Of a DNA stretch of 37,825 nt, positions 31,964 through 37,825 are shown in pieces. The stretch spans positions 1-37,825 of the forward strand of contig JABIGL010000065.1 in assembly GCA_018650185.1 (NCBI GenBank). The letters are read 5' to 3'. Made by a program: the position numbers and the translations under genes. Each line of letters starts with the position of its first letter. Within the stretch, counting starts at the first letter, position 1. The notes beneath the pieces were generated by a model. The model was not told the origin of the DNA. It made no database searches and saw nothing but the letters and a program-made list of their open reading frames with translations. This DNA is from Chloroflexota bacterium (lineage in GTDB: Bacteria > Chloroflexota > Dehalococcoidia > Lucifugimonadales > Lucifugimonadaceae).

Positions 31964-32715
31964 CGAGTAGCTCCAACCCGTGCTCTCAAGTCCTGGTATC
32001 CGGTATCGATCCACTCGAGTGGGCTGGTTAAGAAGAACCGCGCGCCTAACTCCATGTATCGGGCTACGTTGGAGTGATTACCGACCGTGCCGGGGATCCG
32101 ACCCGCAGATACGATCTGCTTGACGGCGTCCTCCAAGGCTCTGGTGACTTCTGGATGGAACGGCTCGCCCAGGTGTCCCATTGATTGTGACATGTCGCCC
32201 GGACCAACCAGGAATACGTCGATGTGGTCTACCTTCAGGATCTCGTCCAGGTTGTCCAGCGCTATCACGTCTTCGATGAAGACCACGATCAGTGTTTCGT
32301 CGTTGGCTTTTTTGAAGAACTCCGGGTCTCCAAGACCCTGTCGACTTCCATACATGCCGCGTTTGCCAAGGGGCGAGAATTTGGCGGCACGGACCACGGT
32401 CTCGGCGTCCTCGCGCGTGTCTACGTGGGGGACGGCAACGCCCTGCGCCCCGAGGTCGAGAGCCTGGTAGATGATTCCTTCTTCGACACGGTTGACCCGG
32501 ACGATGGAGGTGGTACCGGCGAGATCTGCGGCGCGCGTGAGGTCAGCAATGTTGGGCGGACTGACCAGGTTATGTTCCCCCTCAAACCAGACGGCGTGGG
32601 GGTTCATGGGGCCGAGACGTTCGACGGTATCTGCGTGGTTCAGCCCTTCAAGAGCGATGACATGTTTGCCGGCGGCCAGTCTGGCCTTGGCTTCATTTTT
32701 ACGAAGTGTTCGCAT
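31960..32715 (-). CDS. HpcH/HpaI-family class II aldolase, copy 2
   Basis: These enzymes are metal-dependent pyruvate or oxaloacetate aldolases that cleave or form hydroxy-keto acids. The 251-residue protein keeps the key residues of HpaI: WFEGEH (His of the substrate site), IVRVN (Arg), VFIED (Glu metal ligand) and VGPGDMSQSMG (Asp metal ligand). It is a clear paralogue of the upstream gene, of the same length, and follows it after four bases. Its TGA overlaps the GTG of the FKBP gene. The substrate is not defined; a sugar-acid breakdown product from the nearby dehydratases would be a natural candidate, but this is inference. Confidence 0.87.
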   Translation of the reverse strand: MRTLRKNEAKARLAAGKHVIALEGLNHADTVERLGPMNPHAVWFEGEHNLVSPPNIADLTRAADLAGTTSIVRVNRVEEGIIYQALDLGAQGVAVPHVDTREDAETVVRAAKFSPLGKRGMYGSRQGLGDPEFFKKANDETLIVVFIEDVIALDNLDEILKVDHIDVFLVGPGDMSQSMGHLGEPFHPEVTRALEDAVKQIVSAGRIPGTVGNHSNVARYMELGARFFLTSPLEWIDTGYQDLRARVGATR

Positions 32716-32719
32716 CTGA

Positions 32720-33475
32720 TTAAGCCTCCGCCCTTCGGTTCATTTCGATCAGACCGGTTTCCATCCACGGTGGAGGACTACCCAGGAAGAACTTGACGCC
32801 CTGTTCCAGATGGTGCGCTGCGTTTTCGTTGGAGACGAGGGCACCTGCGGTCCGTCCTGCCGCCACAATTTTGCGGAGAGATTCGTCCACAACGGCCTGT
32901 ACTTCCGGATGGTGGGGCTCACCGATACGACCCATCGTTTGAGCGAGGTCGCCGGGAGCTACAAAGAAGACATCGATGTCGTCTACCTCAAGAATCTCGT
33001 CAAGGTTTTGTACGCCGACTATGTCCTCAATCAGAATGATCAGCATCGTCTGATCGTTGGCTTTCGCCTGGTAGTTGTCTACGCCAATGCCCTGTCGGCT
33101 AGTAAACGCACCTCTGAGCCCAATAGGGGCGTACTTGCCTGCGTGCACGACCGCCTCTGCTTCTTCGCGCGTGTTCACATGAGGTACGCAGATGCCCTGC
33201 GCTCCAAGGTCCATCGTGCGGTAGATCACGCCCGGCTCGTTCTGGTGTACCCGGACTATAGGCGAGGCGCCGATCAAATCGATCGCCCTCGTTAGCTCGC
33301 CGATGTTTGAGAAATCGACTTCGCCGTGTTCGCCTTCCAGCCAGATGGCGTCAGGCTCAAGGTCTATTAGCCGCTCAAGTGCATCTGCGCCGCCGTAGCC
33401 CCATGAGGCCAGGGCCACAGTAACCTCGCCCCTGGCGAGCTTCTCTTTAGCTTTGTTGACGCGTAGTTCGGCCAC
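32720..33475 (-). CDS. HpcH/HpaI-family class II aldolase, copy 1
   Basis: The first of two tandem aldolase paralogues. WLEGEHGEVDFSNI, IVRVHQNE, LIEDIVGVQNLDEI and VAPGDLAQTMGRIGEP are the family's active-site segments and appear intact. I place the start at the GTG at 33475, not at the GTG at 33490, because AAAGG lies seven bases before it and the resulting length (251 residues) equals that of the downstream copy. The pair may form a heteromer or act on different substrates. It lies between an MFS exporter gene and the second aldolase on the same strand. Confidence 0.86.
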   Translation of the reverse strand: MAELRVNKAKEKLARGEVTVALASWGYGGADALERLIDLEPDAIWLEGEHGEVDFSNIGELTRAIDLIGASPIVRVHQNEPGVIYRTMDLGAQGICVPHVNTREEAEAVVHAGKYAPIGLRGAFTSRQGIGVDNYQAKANDQTMLIILIEDIVGVQNLDEILEVDDIDVFFVAPGDLAQTMGRIGEPHHPEVQAVVDESLRKIVAAGRTAGALVSNENAAHHLEQGVKFFLGSPPPWMETGLIEMNRRAEA

Positions 33476-33563
33476 TGGAGAGCCTTTCACCGATCGTCGA
33501 GTCTGGCGATATGGATTTGAGAGCGCCTGAAGCGCGGGTTAAAGCGAGATTCTACGAGATCAT

Positions 33564-35198
33564 TCAGTCCGACGGGGCCGGTGCATCCGGCTCTTTCCGA
33601 TTGGCCGCTCTGGAAGCTGCTCCTCCAGAAAAAGTGAACCAGGCAAGAATTATCCCTGTGAAGCTGAAAAATGCCGACACCAGGAACACCGCCGATAGGC
33701 CGGTTGCGAGGTTGTTCCGGGACGCCGTGAGGTCGGTCTGGTAGCGCTCTTCGCCGAGTTCGGGGTCAGCAAGGTATTCGGCACGGATTTCCGCTAACTC
33801 ATCAACCGCGACGATGAGTTCCGGGTTCGCGATTCGTACCTGAGGGCTATTTTCGTCTAACCCGACGATGCTCACGGCAACGGATGCGAAGAGCACAGCT
33901 CCAAACACCGCACTTCCGGCGGCCTGACCGAACAGACGGCCGAACTGGAGCGTGGATGTCACAACGCCGAGGATTGAGACCGGCATGGCGTTCTGTATCG
34001 GCACTGTGAAAGATGTGAACCCGAAGGACATGCCGAACCCCATGAAACCGGTCACCACGAACAACATCCATAGAGAGGAAGAGCTGTCGAGGCTGCTCAT
34101 GATCAGGAGTGCCGCCGTAGTAATCCCAAGGCCGACCATGCCAAGCTCCCGCGGATGGCCTTTACGCGAAAGGATCTGTCCGGAGGTATTGGCACCGCTC
34201 GCCACGCCAATGGCCAGGCCTATAAGGGGTATTGCGGCTGAGGTCGCAGATTTGCCGAGTACACCCTGAACAAAGAGGGGCTGGAATGCGGTGATGGCGA
34301 TGAAGGTGCTCGTAGTAGTTAAGGAGGCCAGCCAACCGAGCGCGAAAACGCGATGGCTGAACAGGTTTAACGGGAGCATCGGGTCCTCGGCTTTAAGCTC
34401 AACCCGGGCGAAGATGGCGGACGCCACCAAAGCGCCACCAAGCAAGCTGACGATTCTTGGAGAGTCCCACGCGTAATCGCGACCACCCCATGTGAGCGCC
34501 AGCAGGAGGGCGGTGGCCGCTATAGCGAATAAAGCGGCCCCGGCGAAGTCCAGGCGACCTTTCCGTTGACCAGGGGCCACGTTCGGAAACCAGATCCATA
34601 GCAGCGCGAGACTCACCAACCCGGTCGGCACATTGATAAAGAAGACCCAGCGCCAGCTCAAGGTATCGCTAACAACACCGCCAAATATCGGACCCATTAC
34701 CCCGGACAGGGTGAAACCGGCGGTTGCGACGCCCATCCACTTGGCACGTTCTGATGGAGGCCAGAGCGCGGCCATGATGATCCATACGCTGCCCATGACT
34801 CCGGCGAACGAAGCGCCCTGGAATACGCGCGCAACTATCAGCTGGGTCATGTTGGTGGAGGCACCGGCCGCGGCGGAGGTAACCATGAAGAAGATCACGG
34901 CGCCGATAAGCACCGGCTTTCGGCCTGCAACGTCAGACAGTTTTCCTACTATCGGGACTGCTGCGGTTGCGGCAAGCGAGAACCCGGCGAACAGCCATAC
35001 GAAACGGTCAAATCCGCCGATATCGGCAACGATGTTCTGGGCAGCGGTGGCGACGACCGTCTGGTTCATCGTGGCCACAAACAGGGTGACGGTGAGTCCT
35101 GCAACGACCAGGAGTTTCTGGCGATAGGGAATATCGACCAGGTTGGTAGCCGGTTTTGCGGTCTCCCGTTCGCCGGTCGTCGTTCGAGTTGCAGCCAT
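33564..35198 (-). CDS. MFS transporter, DHA2 (EmrB/QacA-type) 14-TM exporter
   Basis: The 544-residue protein is a full-length DHA2 exporter with about 14 membrane segments. It shows the motif-D1-like TLFVATMNQTVVATAAQNI, motif A GKLSDVAGRKPVLIGAV, RVFQGASFAGVMGSVWII (motif B) and GPIFGGVVSDTLSWRWVFFINVP (motif C region), all typical of EmrB/QacA relatives. The loop before the last helix (about 60 residues, acidic) and the Ser/Ala/Pro tail are unremarkable. Exporters of this type move drugs, lipids or metabolites using the proton gradient. It is divergent from the pseudo-receiver pair, with a 259-bp gap. Confidence 0.93.
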   Translation of the reverse strand: MAATRTTTGERETAKPATNLVDIPYRQKLLVVAGLTVTLFVATMNQTVVATAAQNIVADIGGFDRFVWLFAGFSLAATAAVPIVGKLSDVAGRKPVLIGAVIFFMVTSAAAGASTNMTQLIVARVFQGASFAGVMGSVWIIMAALWPPSERAKWMGVATAGFTLSGVMGPIFGGVVSDTLSWRWVFFINVPTGLVSLALLWIWFPNVAPGQRKGRLDFAGAALFAIAATALLLALTWGGRDYAWDSPRIVSLLGGALVASAIFARVELKAEDPMLPLNLFSHRVFALGWLASLTTTSTFIAITAFQPLFVQGVLGKSATSAAIPLIGLAIGVASGANTSGQILSRKGHPRELGMVGLGITTAALLIMSSLDSSSSLWMLFVVTGFMGFGMSFGFTSFTVPIQNAMPVSILGVVTSTLQFGRLFGQAAGSAVFGAVLFASVAVSIVGLDENSPQVRIANPELIVAVDELAEIRAEYLADPELGEERYQTDLTASRNNLATGLSAVFLVSAFFSFTGIILAWFTFSGGAASRAANRKEPDAPAPSD

Positions 35199-35296
35199 AG
35201 GGGCAAAGGCTAACGGAGAGTTCGCCTGGCCTCAACGGGGCAATGTGCGGGATGGGAGAGATGAAATTTCGAGCAGTTGTGTGTGGACGCCTACGT

Positions 35297-35328
35297 GCAG
35301 GTACTTAGTAGTGATGGCGCGTACCTGC
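35297..35328. promoter_or_regulatory. Inverted repeat in the divergent MFS/pseudo-receiver intergenic region
   Basis: GCAGGTAC (35297-35304) and GTACCTGC (35321-35328) form a perfect 8-bp inverted repeat with a 16-bp spacer. It lies about 100 bp from the MFS start and 130 bp from the downstream gene, a typical place for an operator shared by divergent promoters. No regulator gene with an HTH domain lies nearby. Confidence 0.4.
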
Positions 35329-35457
35329 TACTCCGATGTCGGTCTGCGCGCTGAAAATAGTCGCATACGTTGGGTTTCAGGAGGTTTTCTGCTCGGTCAC
35401 AAATCGAGTGGTCGGTAGCTGAGACCAAATCGGCGCACACCGGGGAGTATCAGATTT

Positions 35458-36102
35458 ATGCGAAGGATCGTACGTAGTGGACGGCGGGCACGAGTCCGCG
35501 TCTCGTCACGTCGGTCTAGACGCGTGTCCGCACCGCAACAGGTCAGATCTGCGGAGTCGGTTGCGGCTTCCGGAGCGATCCCCAACGCCAAAACTCAAAA
35601 CACCACGACATCCGTGACCCTCATCGGTCCGGTCTCCTGGCGAGAACCTCTGGCACGATGGATCGAATACGAAGCAGAACTGGTTCTTTCGACCGAGATC
35701 GAACCGGACAATCGGCCCAGTCATGTATTCGACGTTCCGACTTCCGACGTGGTGATCGCGTTTGCAGATGCCGCCAAACCGGATCCGGTTGTTGAGCTGG
35801 CCCTGGAACTTCAGGCTAAGAACCGCGGGACCGGAATAATCCTAGTACTTTCCGGGATTCGTGATGACATGGCGAGGCGGTTCAGCGCCTACGCCGGTAG
35901 CTGGTCGATGATCACTCCGAGAATGAGTTCAGATCCGGTCAGATTAACGGTGGTCATCCAGTCTTCTGCCCGTGGCATGCCAGTGGTCGAACCGGCCGTG
36001 ACGAAGATGCTCGAAGCGGGCTGGAGGACGAATACCTCTGAAGACCTTATGCCAGAGATCCCCCAGTTGTCTGAGCCCGTGACCATCGGTAAAGCGGCCT
36101 GA
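35458..36102 (+). CDS. Unassigned protein, pseudo-receiver-like, copy 1
   Basis: I do not recognise a named family. The 214-residue protein starts with an Arg/Ser-rich basic stretch (1-30), then a region from about residue 51 that resembles a response-regulator receiver: beta-1 TSVTLIGP, beta-3 SDVVIAFA, beta-4 GTGIILVLS and beta-5 GSWSMITPR. The last part looks like the SWSYLLK segment of LuxR/NarL-type receivers and is followed by a helix ending VVEPAVTKML (compare DPxVxxxL). The acidic pocket, phospho-acceptor Asp and conserved Lys are absent, and no HTH follows. GGAG lies ten bases before the ATG at 35458. It is about 35% identical over 137 residues (hand count) to the next gene. Function unknown. 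Confidence 0.7.
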   Translation: MRRIVRSGRRARVRVSSRRSRRVSAPQQVRSAESVAASGAIPNAKTQNTTTSVTLIGPVSWREPLARWIEYEAELVLSTEIEPDNRPSHVFDVPTSDVVIAFADAAKPDPVVELALELQAKNRGTGIILVLSGIRDDMARRFSAYAGSWSMITPRMSSDPVRLTVVIQSSARGMPVVEPAVTKMLEAGWRTNTSEDLMPEIPQLSEPVTIGKAA

Positions 36103-36282
36103 CCATTGATCACGGTGATTTTATGACCGTGGTAGTACCGGAACTCTTTCTTCCAGGCGCGTAACTACGCGTAGGTGGAACCACGAAATTCATCGTGCGG
36201 GCGAACGGCACCACGAATTAGTGTGACGACGATGGTTCCGACGCCAGACTCGGGTGACTATTGCAGAGGTGCGATGCAGTGA
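36103..36282. other. Intergenic region between the two pseudo-receiver-like genes
   Basis: This 180-bp gap contains two inverted repeats: CACGGT/ACCGTG (36111-36131, nine-base loop) and CGCGTA/TACGCG (36158-36171, two-base loop), plus two similar ACCACGAA-containing segments near 36180 and 36211. A promoter is not clear. The two genes may therefore be transcribed separately, although they are paralogues in tandem. Confidence 0.4.
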
Positions 36283-36996
36283 GTGGGCCCAACTCCAAAT
36301 GGTGGTGATAATCGATTGATGCAAAAAATGGTCCGGGAAGCTAAGGCCAAGAAAGCAGCTGAAGCTGCTGGGCAGCCGCAGCAAGAAAAGCCCAGACGGG
36401 TCCGTATGACGGCGGCCGATCGCGAACGCGCTCGCAATCCGAAGATCCAGCGGAACCTTGTCGCCGCCCAACCCACGTCCGTCCTACTGGTAGGACCGAT
36501 CCAGTGGCGCATCGCTGTCGACGAACTGTTCGCCGGATTTACGGGCCTGACGATTGCGGCCGATGTCGCGGGTGATCCCAATGAAGTCGACATCTACAGC
36601 ATTCCGCAGGCTGATGTCGTTCTGATCGCTGTAAACAGCCACCGACCCAATTACGCCATCGAGTTTGCCATGCGGTTGCAGGCCAAAGACCGGGGCACCG
36701 GTATAGCGCTCGTTATACCCCAGATGAGTAACAAGAACCTGCGCACGTTCCACACCTATGGCGGAAGCTGGTCGTTGATATCGGCATCGGTGTGTAGAGA
36801 TCGTGATCGCCTGGCAGCCGTTCTTGAATCGTCCGGTCGAGGTATTACGTGGGTTGATCCAATCATCACACGGTTGCTTGCATCGTTCGATCACGGCACG
36901 GCGGATTTCGACGAAGATTTCGACGAGAGCGCTGTAAACGAGTACATCGTGAGCAACGATCTCGCGATCCACGATACGCCGCCGCCGCAGCAGTAG
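36283..36996 (+). CDS. Unassigned protein, pseudo-receiver-like, copy 2
   Basis: This 237-residue paralogue of the preceding gene has a Lys/Arg/Ala/Gln-rich, probably helical N-terminus (about 13-62), the receiver-like core (TSVLLVGPIQW 65-75, ADVVLIAV 110-117, GTGIALVIP 138-146, GSWSLIS 161-167), the VDPIITRLL helix, and an acidic tail (ADFDEDFDESAVNEY). The sequence LQAKxRGTGI and GSWSxI are shared exactly with copy 1. The usual phospho-acceptor position is Ala. The start is uncertain: GTG at 36283 or ATG at 36319 (225 residues). The opposite charge of the two ends, basic then acidic, is notable. It ends four bases before the convergent thioesterase. Confidence 0.7.
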   Translation: MGPTPNGGDNRLMQKMVREAKAKKAAEAAGQPQQEKPRRVRMTAADRERARNPKIQRNLVAAQPTSVLLVGPIQWRIAVDELFAGFTGLTIAADVAGDPNEVDIYSIPQADVVLIAVNSHRPNYAIEFAMRLQAKDRGTGIALVIPQMSNKNLRTFHTYGGSWSLISASVCRDRDRLAAVLESSGRGITWVDPIITRLLASFDHGTADFDEDFDESAVNEYIVSNDLAIHDTPPPQQ

Positions 36997-37000
36997 GCGC

Positions 37001-37531
37001 TTAATCGTCCGGGAAGATCCCGTCAGGTTTTACCCACGCGGTGGGCACCTGGACGGCCGTTACTTTTCCTTCAGCGGTAATCGACCCAGAGCTGTCCACC
37101 ACGCTGACCTCGAACTGTGTTCGACGACCTTTCGTCTCGACGATCTCGGCGCGAACGGTGAGCTGCCCCTTGAGACGCGTCGGTGCTTTGTAATTGACCT
37201 CTAGTGAGGCGGTAGCGTAAGCGATCTGGTCGCCATCGTCGCCTATCTGCCGACCTTCCCGCCGGAAACGATCCGCGGTCGCTGTGCTGATGGCATGGCA
37301 GTCGATGAGAGAGGCAATGATGCCGCCGTTGACTACGTCAGGCGGACCTGCGCAGTGGTGCGCAGCCGGGGTGAACTCGCATATAGACACGTTGGCGTCA
37401 TCCGGATCCCAGTTGCTGTCGATGCGTAACCCACCGGGGTTGTCTTTTCCGCACCCGTAACAGTGATTACCGCGCATTTGGGACTGGAAGCTACCGTGCG
37501 ATTTCTTGTCCTGTGAGTGTCCAGAACTCAT
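37001..37531 (-). CDS. PaaI-family hotdog-fold thioesterase
   Basis: The 176-residue protein has a hotdog fold of the PaaI/YigI kind, which hydrolyses acyl-CoA thioesters. The core segment VVNGGIIASLIDCHAISTA carries the family's GG..A.LiD pattern (the catalytic Asp), followed by TASLEVNYKAPTRLKGQLTVRAEIVETKGRRTQFEVSV. Before it, CYGCGKDNPGGLRI resembles the N-terminal segment seen in many of these proteins. The N-terminus (about 20 residues) is Ser/Lys/His-rich. It lies convergent with the pseudo-receiver pair and upstream there is a terminator for the next gene. Substrate unknown, probably a short-chain or aromatic acyl-CoA. Confidence 0.9.
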   Translation of the reverse strand: MSSGHSQDKKSHGSFQSQMRGNHCYGCGKDNPGGLRIDSNWDPDDANVSICEFTPAAHHCAGPPDVVNGGIIASLIDCHAISTATADRFRREGRQIGDDGDQIAYATASLEVNYKAPTRLKGQLTVRAEIVETKGRRTQFEVSVVDSSGSITAEGKVTAVQVPTAWVKPDGIFPDD

Positions 37532-37624
37532 GCATCGAGCCTCCGTAATGAGATAGTCACATCTTCGATACCGGAGGATACAACCATCAGCAGACCGGCG
37601 AGTCCCGGATATGCGCAGACGCGA

Positions 37625-37655
37625 AAAGATCCGCGGTAAACACGGATCTTTAATT
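37625..37655 (-). terminator. Intrinsic terminator of the right-edge gene
   Basis: AAAGATCCG pairs with CGGATCTTT (37625-37633 and 37643-37651) around a nine-base loop. Read on the minus strand the stem is followed by TTTT, and it lies about 55 bases after the stop of the partial gene at 37707. A second small stem (GGGG/CCCC, near 37675) lies between them. Confidence 0.75.
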
Positions 37656-37706
37656 CATGGTCGCCAGCTTGCCCGGGGCTTCAACCCCAGAGCGGAGTTC
37701 AATTAA

Positions 37707-37825
37707 TCAGGCGGCCCGCCTGGCGTTTGCCGGTGATGTGGAGATTACCCCGCGTGCCACGAGACTCCATACGAGTCCTTCAGCGTGACCGCCGTCCATA
37801 CGGACTATGCCAAACTCACCGGGTT
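37707..37825 (-). CDS. C-terminal fragment of an unidentified protein (window edge)
   Basis: The open frame enters from the right edge and stops with TGA at 37707-37709. The visible 38 residues read GEFGIVRMDGGHAEGLVWS, then LVARGVISTSPANARRAA. Length is too short for a family assignment. The frame is supported by its normal composition and by the terminator placed correctly downstream. Confidence 0.55.
   Translation of the reverse strand, partial: PGEFGIVRMDGGHAEGLVWSLVARGVISTSPANARRAA

Noticed and set aside
35261..35305. 14-codon possible leader peptide (MKFRAVVCGRLRAGT) after GGGAGAG
   Set aside because: The ribosome-binding-like bases are only two bases from the ATG, too close, and no attenuator hairpin with U-tract follows.
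1..37825. tRNA, rRNA, CRISPR, insertion sequence or prophage
   Set aside because: I looked for T-loop GTTCRANYC clusters, regularly spaced repeats, transposase motifs and integrases and found none convincing by eye.

Overview
The window is 37.8 kb of moderately GC-rich, gene-dense bacterial DNA. It has no rRNA, tRNA, insertion sequence, prophage or CRISPR that I can see. The gene mix suggests a marine Chloroflexota bacterium of the SAR202/Dehalococcoidia type. Grounds are three enolase-superfamily (mandelate-racemase-like) dehydratase paralogues, a NIPSNAP protein, thiolase-like/DUF35 genes, tandem HpaI-type aldolases and a Ser/Thr-rich cysteine-free surface protein, set among compact housekeeping genes with many GTG/TTG (and one probable CTG) starts. 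This assignment is inference from gene content; no marker RNA gene is present.

Layout. 1-1930 (minus): partial fabI and a galactonate-dehydratase-like enolase-superfamily gene. 2415-5954 (plus): pyrG and rho, each behind a 450-485 bp leader. 6513-10596 (plus): a 972-aa S-layer-like secreted protein and a PT-repeat secreted protein with a Gly-Cys/TM/Arg C-terminal sorting-type tail, each followed by a hairpin terminator. 10690-11331 (minus): a metallo-beta-lactamase-fold protein that has lost its metal ligands. 11574-15602 (plus): hrcA, dnaJ, prmA, rsmE, which is the Firmicutes-like heat-shock order but without grpE-dnaK. 15599-19502 (minus): argF-der-plsY-gpsA, tightly packed. 19682-24283 (minus): a catabolic block of enolase-superfamily gene, NIPSNAP, thiolase-like A, DUF35, thiolase-like B (A and B about 90% identical). 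24445-28132: PIG-L deacetylase, a third enolase-superfamily gene, an orphan ORF and a Gfo/Idh oxidoreductase. 28143-31370 (minus): MgtC-PPOX-MFS and a GNAT gene. 31415-33475 (minus): two HpaI aldolases coupled to an FKBP lipoprotein. 33564-35198 (minus): a second MFS exporter. 35458-36996 (plus): a tandem pair of unassigned proteins resembling response-regulator receivers without the phospho-acceptor or a DNA-binding domain. 37001-37825 (minus): a PaaI-type thioesterase and the tail of an unidentified gene.

How the parts fit. The housekeeping blocks cover fatty-acid and phospholipid synthesis (FabI, GpsA, PlsY), nucleotide synthesis (PyrG), arginine synthesis, ribosome assembly and modification (Der, PrmA, RsmE), transcription termination and heat shock. 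The accessory genes look like machinery for oxidising sugar acids and CoA-linked or side-chain-bearing organic acids: dehydratases, retro-aldolases, an oxidoreductase, a thioesterase and exporters. The items I would look at first are the tandem pseudo-receiver pair, the Cys-less thiolase/DUF35 duplication, the sorting-type C-terminus, and the probable CTG start of rho.
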